The translations under genes and the position numbers were made by a program. From assembly GCA_002435835.1 (NCBI GenBank), contig DIVM01000286.1:1-24891 (forward strand): a stretch of DNA of 24,891 nucleotides. The letters run 5' to 3'. This DNA is from Firmicutes bacterium UBA6132 (GTDB lineage: Bacteria; Bacillota_A; Clostridia; Tissierellales; Sedimentibacteraceae). Position 1 is the first letter of the stretch, and each line of letters opens with the position of its first letter. Below are positions 16,398 through 24,891 of this stretch, piece by piece. The notes under the pieces were generated by a model, which saw nothing but the letters and a program-made list of their open reading frames with translations, had not been told where the DNA came from and did no database searches.

Positions 16398-17813
16398 CTA
16401 TATACACCTTTCTATTTCAAAATCATAAAACCTATAATTATTTACTTCAACTTCTTGCTTCTTAGATGTTGTTTTGTATTTTGATTTCCTATCTTTACCG
16501 TATAAATTGATAAAAATAATTCTTATTAAGTCTCTCCTGCTGTTTATTGGCAAAGAAGAGGCAAGAATAATCTTTTTATCTTTTAATAGATCATCAACAT
16601 AAACATTAATATTATTACGTGAAAATCTATTTTTGTTTTTTTCCTGTAATGCTAATTTACGTAATTCTCTCTCTTCTTCTGAAATTCCAAAAGTAGTGTT
16701 TAATTCTTGTGGTAGATTCATCTTTTTTGAAATAGGGATAACATATAAGGAATCACTATCAATAAATCCTTGATGAAATATATTGAATATTTCTAAGAAA
16801 GAATCATTTATTTCATCATAAAGGTTTAAATTTTCATCACTGTTAAGTTCATCAGAAAGAAATGCTAATATTTTAGAAACTTTTCCTTCTGCATTATTAG
16901 TATTAGTTAATAAAAATCTTGCTCTTGCTATTGCACTGCTCATATATTTAGAATGTTTATAATCTATTTCAGATATTATTTCATCATAATTATTAAATGC
17001 ATTAATTATATTTATAATTTGGGATCTTAGTTTTTCTTGAGCTATTTCCTTATCCTCAACCTGTTCAATTTCCATATAACCTAAAACAGCTCTATCAAAA
17101 ATATTGTTATCATTTAAAATTTCCTGCAATTTATTAATAATTGACAATCTAAAATATGAAATATTATCACTCGTCTTAATTCTGTGGTACGCTTTTGATC
17201 CGATTTCCTTATGGTAAACAAAAAATTCCTCTACTATTTGATTTGCAGATTTTTCGTTAGTAATAGCATCTATATATTTTTTTATATTAGTATTTAGTTT
17301 CTTGAGCCCTACCATTAATTCTTCCGTATTTTCAGAAACACGCTTTATTATATATTCATATGGTTTTACATACGATTCTTTATTTAAAAGTGTTGCATTA
17401 ATTTGAGAAACTAAACTTTGATATTCCAGTTCTTCATTTTTAATGATTTTATTAAATGATTCTATCATAGTGACTGCATAATCATATAAATTCACTTTAA
17501 TTTTGTAATCATTTGATACTTCTTCTTCAATCCAGCCACAAACTTTTAACCTACGCAATATTTCATTTGCCTTTGATCGTGGATCCTTTGCTGTCACACC
17601 ATCTTCATCAAAAACCATTTCATCATTTGACTCATTTTCAAAATAGTATTCAAGCTTTGAAAGTATAATTTCCTTATATATACCAAATGATAATTCTGTT
17701 TTGTAAGTATTATAAATTATTCTAAGGCAATCGATATAATTCGTTTTGTATTTACTAACTAATGGTTTAAAAAAATCATTTGGTATTATATTAAATAAAC
17801 TTATTTCAATCAC
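16398..17813 (-). CDS. jetA: Wadjet kleisin-type subunit JetA
   Basis: A 471-residue, mostly helical protein heading the Wadjet operon. The N-terminal pattern LFNIIPNDFFKPL with a following YIDCLRIIY helix looks like the DUF5716-type JetA opening. A winged-helix-like region follows (SKANEILRRLKVCGWIEEE). The middle is rich in long helices, and a basic tail contains SLPINSRRDLIRIIFINLYG. JetA is the MukF-like kleisin that bridges the JetC heads. The start is uncertain. The only standard initiator at the head of the frame is GTG at 17813, which directly abuts the GGGG ribosome-binding-like sequence. No ATG occurs before the conserved IIPNDFF. Confidence 0.85.
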   Translation of the reverse strand: MIEISLFNIIPNDFFKPLVSKYKTNYIDCLRIIYNTYKTELSFGIYKEIILSKLEYYFENESNDEMVFDEDGVTAKDPRSKANEILRRLKVCGWIEEEVSNDYKIKVNLYDYAVTMIESFNKIIKNEELEYQSLVSQINATLLNKESYVKPYEYIIKRVSENTEELMVGLKKLNTNIKKYIDAITNEKSANQIVEEFFVYHKEIGSKAYHRIKTSDNISYFRLSIINKLQEILNDNNIFDRAVLGYMEIEQVEDKEIAQEKLRSQIINIINAFNNYDEIISEIDYKHSKYMSSAIARARFLLTNTNNAEGKVSKILAFLSDELNSDENLNLYDEINDSFLEIFNIFHQGFIDSDSLYVIPISKKMNLPQELNTTFGISEEERELRKLALQEKNKNRFSRNNINVYVDDLLKDKKIILASSLPINSRRDLIRIIFINLYGKDRKSKYKTTSKKQEVEVNNYRFYDFEIERCI

Positions 17814-17933
17814 CCCATCTTAATCAGTATTAATTTATAAATTGCTTAACTTTTTACACATTGCTTATATCCATATTCGGCAATTGTATTTATGTAAATA
17901 ATTACTTATCATTAAACACTTTTTTATATTAAT

Positions 17934-17969
17934 AAATAACCAAAAAGAATAAATTCCCTTTGGTTATTT
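17934..17969 (-). terminator. Hairpin after the lipoprotein gene
   Basis: A perfect 11-bp stem, AAATAACCAAA (17934-17944) and TTTGGTTATTT (17959-17969), lies about 50 bp after the lipoprotein stop and before jetA. Both sides are AT-rich. It probably separates the two transcription units. Confidence 0.6.
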
Positions 17970-18017
17970 TAAAAATCATTTATCAAACTTTCAACTAAAT
18001 ATAAAAAGTAATTAAAG

Positions 18018-19091
18018 TTACCTTATTATAATTTTATATAATTCATTTGTACCTGATTTTCCAACCACAAGAAAATAGCCTATAGAATCTGTTGGGATTT
18101 CGTATACTAATAACCCGGTTTCTTTTATACTTGGAGCTAAGTCTCTATAATCTATATAATTATCTATACTAAAAAAGACATCAGAATAAGAATTAAATTC
18201 CCGACCTGTATCATCTACTAGTATCAAATCTGGTGGAAATGAAAATGTTTTATTAGTTGTATTAGTAAGTTCTAAGTTAATTAGTACGAATTTAGCACCA
18301 TCTTTAGCTGCAGTAGGCGATCCATAAGCAGAACTTATAGACTGCTTTTCTTCAGCACCATTCACTTTTAAATTAAGAGTTGTTAATACAATTTCTTCTC
18401 CTGTTTTCATTTCTATAATAGTCATATTATCTTTTTCAGCTTGCTCCATAACAGTAAGGTTTTCTTCATTATTATTTTCCGAATTAAAACTCTCATCTAT
18501 TTCTTTAGAAACTGTATTAAAGTTAGATAAAATAACATCAATAATATCATCACTTGGTTCGTCTATATACCACTGGTCGTTAATCTTTACACATTTTATA
18601 TCAATAGTTTTCTCAGCAAATGATTCAGCAATATTTGCCTTTTGTTTTTCCATTGACGATATAAACATTTGGGATGTTTCTTCTTCACTCATTTCAACGC
18701 CTGCAAAAGCCATAGATATTGTTTGACTGAATACATCCCCAATTGTAGCCTTGAGAAGAGGTCCACCATTAACATATTTAAAATATACTGTAACAACTGC
18801 CTTGTCATTATCTATTTTAGAGCTCTTTATTTCATATGTAATTTTTTTTGCATTTAATTTTAAATAATCTAAAAAGTATTTTCCATAACTATCCTCCTCA
18901 GCTAATTCTAAATCAGTAATTTTATCTTTATTTATTGATGATGGATTTATTTTTGATGACATTTTAATCAAGTCAAATTCCTTAGCTGCATCAATAAATT
19001 CCGACACTGCCGTTTCTGGCTTTGATGAAGAACAACTTGTTAAACTAAAAATCATAGTAAAAATTAATAAAAAATTAATTACCTTTCTCAT
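18018..19091 (-). CDS. Lipoprotein with a DUF4352-like C-terminal domain
   Basis: A 357-residue exported lipoprotein. The start at 19091 is chosen because AAAGGAG lies 5 nt upstream; the longer frame to 19127 adds only 12 residues ahead of the signal. The signal peptide is MRKVINFLLIFTMIFS, and the lipobox LTSC places the lipidated Cys at position 20. Residues about 30-190 form an alpha/beta module (AVSEFIDAAKEFDLIKM ... INDQWYIDEPSDD) as in DUF5105-type lipoproteins. An acidic linker follows. The last ~130 residues (TGEEIVLTTLNLKVNGAEE, FVLINLELTNTTNKTFSFPP, LLVYEIPTDS) match the DUF4352 immunoglobulin-like fold common in Firmicute lipoproteins. Its role is unknown, and its place between two defence units may be incidental. 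A hairpin ends the transcript. Confidence 0.85.
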   Translation of the reverse strand: MRKVINFLLIFTMIFSLTSCSSSKPETAVSEFIDAAKEFDLIKMSSKINPSSINKDKITDLELAEEDSYGKYFLDYLKLNAKKITYEIKSSKIDNDKAVVTVYFKYVNGGPLLKATIGDVFSQTISMAFAGVEMSEEETSQMFISSMEKQKANIAESFAEKTIDIKCVKINDQWYIDEPSDDIIDVILSNFNTVSKEIDESFNSENNNEENLTVMEQAEKDNMTIIEMKTGEEIVLTTLNLKVNGAEEKQSISSAYGSPTAAKDGAKFVLINLELTNTTNKTFSFPPDLILVDDTGREFNSYSDVFFSIDNYIDYRDLAPSIKETGLLVYEIPTDSIGYFLVVGKSGTNELYKIIIR

Positions 19092-19405
19092 AGTTTCTCC
19101 TTTGTATTGTTTTAATAATGTTATCACACTTTTACAAAATTATCCAACAAAGTGAGTAACATAATTTTAATTAAAATTACAAACTATCTAATTAACAATA
19201 ATATTATATTGCAATTTTAATATCCTTGTTTTACCAATGCAAGGTCAATAAATCTTCTGTTACCGTAAATATCAACAATAAAATATTGCAATGCTATGTA
19301 CTCTGTATCTTCTATTCAAAATACTTCTGTAAAAAGTTCTACTTGTCTTCTGCTCCGCTGGATAGGCGGAATGTTTTATTCATTTTTGTCATCAATTATT
19401 TTTTC
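19092..19405. other. Gap between the lipoprotein and the ATPase-DUF4435 gene, with a possible gene fragment
   Basis: The stretch contains the lipoprotein promoter region and a weak 5-bp hairpin (TCCGC/GCGGA, near 19350-19370) after the ATPase gene. On the - strand 19217-19315 is open for 32 codons ending VDIYGNRRFIDLALVKQGY. This looks protein-like and faintly recalls the end of staphylococcal-nuclease-type domains, but it has no start codon. I do not call a gene. Confidence 0.4.
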
Positions 19406-21025
19406 TCAAACTGATATTTCATTCGGCAAATACTTTTTAATTGCATTAATTATTTCTTGTGAATGACTTCCTTGCAGTTGCCTAATAACAAAATCACAAT
19501 AATTTTTATTATTTAACTCGAAAAAATTTCCAGTTGATGTCGATAATGATTTACAGTTAAATATTGATAGAATTTTTGCATAATCTCCGCATTCAGCAAT
19601 ACTCACAAATTTCCCCTCTAAATCTCTCTGGATAGCTTCGTATGAAATTGATTTTAATAAGCTCGATAAAGATTCTTTAGCCTCAGATTCATTTTTCTTT
19701 GATATTTCGGCGGTTGAAAGTTTATATTTAAGTTGCGCAACAATTGATTCGCATATTTGCCTATTAAGTTGCATCCTAAATCTATCTTCTATAATATGCC
19801 TTTTTACAGCTTCAATTCTCGTATCATCATTGAATGCCATAATTGAGTTTACAATTTTTAGTAATTCTTCTACTAAAAATAGATTTTCTACTTCTGCAAC
19901 TCTTAATGTAAAGATATTATTTTCCTTGTATTTTTCTATTTCATAGTCCGAACGGAAATCGCGATCAATAATTCCAAAACAACTCAGATGATGCAATTGA
20001 GGATTTGCCCGCATTGCTTTTGTTTGAGCAATAACAGTACTGCAACTACCACATGGAACAATATAATAATTACTATAAATTTCTCTGTAGAGCTTAGTAT
20101 CATAACTATCGCTGGTCCCTTCAACAAACAATACGGGCTTTCTATTTCCCATAATATCAAGGACAAGCTGCTCAGGTAATGTACTTTCTTCAATTTTCTC
20201 AATTAACCATGAAACTCCGTCATAATTTTTAATCCAATATTTATCAGATTGCTTATAATTTGCAGCAAACTGTGTATCATGTGTAATATAAATAAACAGG
20301 CAATCTTGTCGTTCATTCTCAATTGCTGTCCATAACCTATTCATTATTGAACGATGCAAATGAATTTCAGGCTCATCTACAATAATAATTTTATCGTCAG
20401 GAACACAAAGTGCTTGTGCTATAAGATATAATACCACCCTCTCACCATCACTCATCTCCTTACCTTTATATTCAACTATATTGCCATTTTTATTAAAGAA
20501 CGCAATAACTTTAGCATCATCAAGCTTAATCTGTCTTTGGGGAAAAACTACACCCCAAATTCTTTGTAATGTATCAACAATCAGTTCAGGAACAGTATTA
20601 TGTTGCAACCCATTGAATTCTTTTTCTTTACATGATTTTATATATTCTTCTTGTTGCTTATTTTTTTTTGCCATAAGTGTAGATAGAACATGTCCATAAT
20701 CATTCAATAGTAGTGATGTATAGTTATATTTTTCTCCGTCATGTCCCCAACGATTATTATGGTCTTTATTAGGAGCTTGACTTCCTGTTAAAAGAAGATT
20801 GCTAGCTTGTTCGTAACTTTTCAATTCAATATAATCTTGAAATTGCAAAGAACGTTGTGCTCCGATTCGGTGAACACTTCTTAAATTTGTTTGCTCCATC
20901 CATGCACCTAAACGACTTTTACCTGCACCATTTGCCCCTATAATAATCACAGAATTATTTTTAGTTGTATATTCATTAGGTATATTTTGTGCATTTGGTA
21001 AATTATATCTATATTCTCTTTCCAT
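19406..21025 (-). CDS. ABC-type ATPase fused to a DUF4435 (TOPRIM-like) domain, PARIS-like
   Basis: A 539-residue protein. The N-terminal ATPase has Walker A GANGAGKS (30-37), a signature-like MSDGER (191-196), Walker B IIIVDEPEIHLH (213-224) and an H-loop at His249 (YITHD). The C-terminal half starts at VLFVEGTSD (298-306), continues with GIIDRDF (351-357), and then EVENLF (378-383). These are the acidic motifs of DUF4435/TOPRIM-like nucleases. In PARIS the ATPase AriA and the DUF4435 effector AriB are usually separate; AriA holds AriB inactive until a phage anti-restriction protein triggers it, and AriB then attacks tRNA. Here both parts are in one chain, as in fused PARIS variants. The ATPase is shorter than I would expect, so an OLD-like nuclease is an alternative. 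GGAG lies 8 nt before the start. The gene stands 182 bp after the HEPN gene. Confidence 0.85.
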   Translation of the reverse strand: MEREYRYNLPNAQNIPNEYTTKNNSVIIIGANGAGKSRLGAWMEQTNLRSVHRIGAQRSLQFQDYIELKSYEQASNLLLTGSQAPNKDHNNRWGHDGEKYNYTSLLLNDYGHVLSTLMAKKNKQQEEYIKSCKEKEFNGLQHNTVPELIVDTLQRIWGVVFPQRQIKLDDAKVIAFFNKNGNIVEYKGKEMSDGERVVLYLIAQALCVPDDKIIIVDEPEIHLHRSIMNRLWTAIENERQDCLFIYITHDTQFAANYKQSDKYWIKNYDGVSWLIEKIEESTLPEQLVLDIMGNRKPVLFVEGTSDSYDTKLYREIYSNYYIVPCGSCSTVIAQTKAMRANPQLHHLSCFGIIDRDFRSDYEIEKYKENNIFTLRVAEVENLFLVEELLKIVNSIMAFNDDTRIEAVKRHIIEDRFRMQLNRQICESIVAQLKYKLSTAEISKKNESEAKESLSSLLKSISYEAIQRDLEGKFVSIAECGDYAKILSIFNCKSLSTSTGNFFELNNKNYCDFVIRQLQGSHSQEIINAIKKYLPNEISV

Positions 21026-21207
21026 AAAATATTCTCCATGTTTAAAATGTAACTACATTAATTAGGTTTATCATTAACATTGAATTATAATTAAAACTAT
21101 ATAAAATACTAATATAAACTTTCTAATTATCTTAATTTATAAATAATATTTAATAGTAATTGTAGAGCTTTTCCCACTATTTATTGTAATTAATACTTAA
21201 TTAATTT

Positions 21208-22608
21208 CTATTCATTCATAATTGCTACTTCTTCATTTAAAACTTTTCCTTCTAGTTCACTTAAACAATTACCTTTTTTATCTTGAAAAATCTCGGTAGA
21301 TTGGTTTAATTCGCGCTCATAATCATACATATTAAAACTTTCTCGATGAGCTTCCTTAAACTCACTATATTCATCACATTCTCTATATTGAATAAACAAT
21401 GGCCATCTTTCTATCGAATCTGCACTTATTTCATTTGGAAATACTTTTTCAAGTAATTGGTTTGTCCTTTTATGCTGATCTAATAATACAGCCTTAGCCA
21501 ATTTGAAAATATCGCTCATAGCTGATACATCACAGCTTTCGACTTCACTTTTTATTGTATCAATTCCACTACTATTTTTTATAGATATCCAGTAATTAAC
21601 TTTGTCCATCATTATATCAGATTCTTTCTGGCTTTTATTTTTCCCTAATTTATTAAATATAAATTTACTTACCTCCCATTCTTTATTTAACATATGCTGG
21701 AACCCTAAATCAAATAATAATGAAATAATTCTTCCTTCATCTTTGCACAGCTTGATTGTTTCAAAGAATGTTCCATATATCATTATATGTGTCAAATTAA
21801 AAGCTCTTTCCATATAATCCTTATTTACAGATAGTTTATCACCTACTATAATACCATTCCTGTTATGTTCATCAACACCTTTTAAGTATGTTTTATTAAC
21901 TACTCCATTATTATGTACTATAATATTTCTTCTATAATAAATCTCCTTAAACTCATCATAATAACTAATCAAAGAACTCAACGAAATTTTATGATTTTGT
22001 TCCAGTAGTTTATACCACTCTGAAACACTTAGTCTCATTATTTCTTCTACTTCTTTTTTGACAAAGTATTCTTTTATACATAAAGAATCCGCATCAATTT
22101 CAAGCATTTCAGAATAACTCATAGTTTTTTTATTAAGATAGGCATTAGGATATGTATTAACTAAATATTCGAATAAACTCGAAATTGCTTCTTCGTATTT
22201 TATTAATAACATCATTAGTGAACTACTGCTAAATAGTAATGGCCTTTCAATAATTTTATTATATTCCTTACTGGCTTTTTGTGGATTTAATTCAAATCCA
22301 TCCTTTTCAAATTCCTCGCGTTTGTTTATTTTATACGAAAATGAAACTTTATTTTCTTCGGTTTTAGTAATATTTAAATCTGTAACTATACTTTCAACAA
22401 AATCCTTTATACCTTGGCCTTCTTTTCCCTCAAATAACTCTGTATTATCTATCGCTTTGAAATACATATAATAATCTATAACTGTACCCAATACATACTT
22501 TTTACTGTCTATATTTATGCTATCATTGATATGATCAACTTGTGATAAATAATATTCCTTTATAGATTCTATTTTTAGAACTGCATCTTGTAGCATATCA
22601 CAATACAT
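21208..22608 (-). CDS. Large protein with a HEPN-type RNase motif
   Basis: A 466-residue, helix-rich soluble protein without a known full-length family that I can name. Its clearest feature is YYDEFKEIYYRRNIIVHNNG (216-235). This contains R-x4-H (Arg227 to His232) followed by Asn and Gly, the catalytic signature of HEPN ribonucleases seen in toxins and abortive-infection proteins. A helix before it (SVSEWYKLLEQ) fits the HEPN fold. The remaining C-terminal ~180 residues are helical, including LGFQHMLNKEWEVSKFIFNKL, which could be a repeat-like sensing part. GGAGG lies 7 nt before the start. It follows the DUF3427-type helicase by only 69 nt on the same strand and precedes the ATPase-DUF4435 gene. 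RNase activity is a motif-based inference. Confidence 0.82.
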   Translation of the reverse strand: MYCDMLQDAVLKIESIKEYYLSQVDHINDSINIDSKKYVLGTVIDYYMYFKAIDNTELFEGKEGQGIKDFVESIVTDLNITKTEENKVSFSYKINKREEFEKDGFELNPQKASKEYNKIIERPLLFSSSSLMMLLIKYEEAISSLFEYLVNTYPNAYLNKKTMSYSEMLEIDADSLCIKEYFVKKEVEEIMRLSVSEWYKLLEQNHKISLSSLISYYDEFKEIYYRRNIIVHNNGVVNKTYLKGVDEHNRNGIIVGDKLSVNKDYMERAFNLTHIMIYGTFFETIKLCKDEGRIISLLFDLGFQHMLNKEWEVSKFIFNKLGKNKSQKESDIMMDKVNYWISIKNSSGIDTIKSEVESCDVSAMSDIFKLAKAVLLDQHKRTNQLLEKVFPNEISADSIERWPLFIQYRECDEYSEFKEAHRESFNMYDYERELNQSTEIFQDKKGNCLSELEGKVLNEEVAIMNE

Positions 22609-22677
22609 ATATTATCCTCCATGAAATTATAACTAAATTTTTTATTTGTTTTTAATGCGTTATAATAAAGTTATATT

Positions 22678-24891
22678 TTATCCCACCATCACATTCCCAC
22701 TTGCCTTTTTCTTAATGAATTCAGGCATTTTATTATCAAGTTTCCAAACTATACTCATGGGTTTGCTGCCTTCATTACTTACAAACTTTGCTGTTCCCAG
22801 GCCATAATATGGTTCTGTTATTCCGTTCATATTTCTTCGCTCTCTTACAAAAAGTAATACTTTACTGCCCATCGATTCATGATTAATATACCTTTGCCCC
22901 GTTGCTGATGTATCAGCTGTTCCACTTTGGGATTGCCAGTGAAAATATTCATCATCTATGGCATAATCATCATACATGGTTGTTTCGGAATAATCTTTTT
23001 CCGATTTATTTAATGTTATAAAAAACATATCAGTCTTTTTATCATTTAAATAAAGTACACCTTCTCTAAATGATGATTTTTTATCTAATTTATGTTCTTC
23101 AAATGCTGCAAGAATTTCTGCCATTGAATATTTACAGTGCAACTTTAATGGACTTTGATATCCTAAATCTAAATTCTTTTCCATTACGCTGATGTTTTCT
23201 AAATTATATTCTAAAACAGAAATTATCTCATTATATAATGGAGGACATTCTTTTAACTTGTTTATACTTTCCTCTATATAATTAAAATTGGATTTTTCCA
23301 ATGTATCCTGCCATAATGAATAATAGAACATGTTAAACATTAACTTTCTATTTTGATTTAAAACACTATAGTTAATTAAATCTGCCTTCAATATTTTCAA
23401 AACAAACTCTATCCATTCTTTAGAGTCAATGTGTAAAAGTCTTGAAATTCCATTTGATTCTTTTTTATATTTTTCAAAGTTAAAGTCTTTAATTAAACCT
23501 GCTTCTGAACACAAATATGTAAAACTATAATTTTTATATATGTCCGTCAATTCAACATTATATTTTTCACAAAATTCAATAACATCAAGATTATTCCTAC
23601 CTGCACCATAATCTTTGATTTTCTGTACCATATGCCTTTTGTTGTTGATTGCATTGTTGATGCTTTCTAAAATATAATCTTTTGCAACTTTTTCTAATTG
23701 AATGAAACAGCCCTTAGGTAAATTAGGAAATTCATTTTTCAACTCTGTCTCTACAGAATTATGAGTATTGCCTATTAATGCTCTAAATTTTCGTTCATAG
23801 AAATTGTAGCCTGTATTTGCTTGGCCTACATAATCTAAAACTGTCAAACATTCCTTATTATCGCAAAGCCTTAATCCTCTTCCTAATTGTTGCAGAAAAA
23901 TTGTAATACTTTCTGTAGGTCTTAAAAATAAAACTGTATCTATTGCAGGTATATCAACACCTTCATTATATAAATCAACTACAAATATAAAATTTATTTC
24001 CCTATTATTTAATTTTCGCTTAGCGCTATCCCTTGCTTCATCGTTTGAATCCGATGTCAAATAAATGGATGGTACTCCAACGCTATTGAAATATTTGCTC
24101 ATGAATTCTGCATGTAATTTACTTACACAGAATCCTAATCCTCTGACTCCTCTAATATCTTTTGTATATTTATTTATACTTTCAATTACTAATTTGGCAC
24201 GTTGATTGTCTTTTGTATAAATCTTTTCAAGTTCATTAACATCATAACCGCCGCTTCTCCATTGGATGTTTTTCAAAGTTTCTGTATCTGTCACTGCAAA
24301 GTAATTAAATGGAGAAAGTATTTTTCTATTAATTGCTTCTCCTAATCTTATTTCAGCAGCTATTTTGTTGTCAAAATATTCTGTTACATCCTTTTCATCC
24401 ATACGCTCAGGGGTTGCTGTCATGCCGAGCAATATTTTAGGTTTTACATAATTTAATAATTTCTGATAGCTATTTGCAGCAGCATGATGAAACTCATCAA
24501 CTACTACATAATCGTAAAAATCTTCTTTTATATTTTCTGTGAACTCTTTTGAATTAAATGTTTGTATAGAAATAAAAAGGTGCTCTGTTTGCGATGGTTC
24601 ATATCTTCCTACCCACAAGTCACCAAAATTTCTATCCTTCAAAACTTTCCTATAACAATCCAAACTTTGTTTTAAAATTTCTTCTCTATGTGCTATAAAT
24701 AATAATCTATTTTTCGAAACAGGATTGTTTTGCACAAACCTTTTGTAGTCAAATGCTGAAATTACAGTTTTGCCTGTCCCTGTTGCAGCTACTATTAAAT
24801 TTTTATATCTATTATGTATTTCTCTTTCAGCTTGCAGTTTGTCCAGTATTTCTTGCTGATATGAATAAGGTATTATGTCAAAATAAAATTC
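22678..24891 (-). CDS. DUF3427-type SF2 helicase, 5' end outside the window
   Basis: The frame is open to the right edge, so the N-terminus is missing; a GTG at 24735 is internal and lies after Walker A. The visible 737 residues start with PYSYQQEILDKLQ and Walker A ATGTGKT. Next come AHREEIL, DEFHHAAANSYQ, TATPERMD, GFCVSKLHAEFM, VDLYNEGVDIP and QQLGRGLRL. The C-terminal part has the DUF3427 block FHWQSQSGTADTSATGQRYI and LLFVRERRN. DUF3427 helicases commonly carry an N-terminal PLD nuclease domain, which would lie beyond base 24891. The core is clearly related to the helicase at 8779-11280 (same AHREE, DEFHH and TATPERMD blocks), but the C-terminus differs. The HEPN gene follows after 69 nt. 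A nucleic-acid sensing or processing role is inferred. Confidence 0.92.
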   Translation of the reverse strand, partial: EFYFDIIPYSYQQEILDKLQAEREIHNRYKNLIVAATGTGKTVISAFDYKRFVQNNPVSKNRLLFIAHREEILKQSLDCYRKVLKDRNFGDLWVGRYEPSQTEHLFISIQTFNSKEFTENIKEDFYDYVVVDEFHHAAANSYQKLLNYVKPKILLGMTATPERMDEKDVTEYFDNKIAAEIRLGEAINRKILSPFNYFAVTDTETLKNIQWRSGGYDVNELEKIYTKDNQRAKLVIESINKYTKDIRGVRGLGFCVSKLHAEFMSKYFNSVGVPSIYLTSDSNDEARDSAKRKLNNREINFIFVVDLYNEGVDIPAIDTVLFLRPTESITIFLQQLGRGLRLCDNKECLTVLDYVGQANTGYNFYERKFRALIGNTHNSVETELKNEFPNLPKGCFIQLEKVAKDYILESINNAINNKRHMVQKIKDYGAGRNNLDVIEFCEKYNVELTDIYKNYSFTYLCSEAGLIKDFNFEKYKKESNGISRLLHIDSKEWIEFVLKILKADLINYSVLNQNRKLMFNMFYYSLWQDTLEKSNFNYIEESINKLKECPPLYNEIISVLEYNLENISVMEKNLDLGYQSPLKLHCKYSMAEILAAFEEHKLDKKSSFREGVLYLNDKKTDMFFITLNKSEKDYSETTMYDDYAIDDEYFHWQSQSGTADTSATGQRYINHESMGSKVLLFVRERRNMNGITEPYYGLGTAKFVSNEGSKPMSIVWKLDNKMPEFIKKKASGNVMVG

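Noticed and set aside
19217..19315. Possible nuclease-like fragment (32 codons)
   Set aside because: No start codon and a single short stretch; resemblance to staphylococcal nuclease ends is too weak to call.
1..24891. CRISPR arrays, tRNA genes and integrases
   Set aside because: No regularly spaced repeats, cloverleaf-like sequences or recombinase motifs were seen on either strand by eye.

Overview
The window is AT-rich DNA with strong purine-rich ribosome binding sites, short intergenic gaps and overlapping operons. This points to a low-GC Gram-positive bacterium, most likely a member of the Clostridia; I cannot name the species. No tRNA, rRNA, CRISPR array, transposase or integrase gene is visible. 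Most of the content looks like a defence island attached to a few housekeeping-type genes.

Left edge (1-2690, + strand): the 3' part of an ABC-F ATPase gene with a clean terminator, then an AbrB-type antitoxin / RelE-ParE-type toxin pair. Everything to the right is on the - strand. First comes a Fpg/Nei-type DNA glycosylase (2711-3523).

Island part 1 (3589-8161): a two-gene module of unassigned function lies here. One protein has a PH-like N-terminus, a TerB-like middle and a hydrophobic hairpin. The other is a 524-residue protein with several hydrophobic segments. Around the module are two extra partial copies of the 3' end of a HIT hydrolase gene whose only intact copy is at 8102-8470. Each partial copy abuts a short palindrome of the TTAAGTG...CACTTAA type or a decayed version of it. 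A third stretch holds a RhuM gene cut off beside the decayed palindrome. Together this looks like cassettes inserted successively at the HIT 3' end.

Island part 2 (8102-11335): a tightly coupled three-gene operon of PLD-nuclease/SF2 helicase, MazG-like pyrophosphohydrolase and HIT hydrolase. It pairs a DNA-processing enzyme with two nucleotide-cleaving enzymes.

Island part 3 (11400-17813): a complete Wadjet operon, jetA-jetB-jetC-jetD. These encode an SMC-type loop-extruding complex and the JetD nuclease that removes small circular DNA. A lipoprotein gene lies upstream (18018-19091).

Island part 4 (19406-24891): a single-chain ATPase-DUF4435 (TOPRIM-like) protein resembling a fused PARIS system, a protein with a HEPN-type RNase motif, and a DUF3427-type SF2 helicase that runs off the right edge. 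The DUF3427 helicase is a relative of the PLD helicase in part 2. The HEPN/helicase pair and the 3714-6985 module are the best candidates for undescribed systems.
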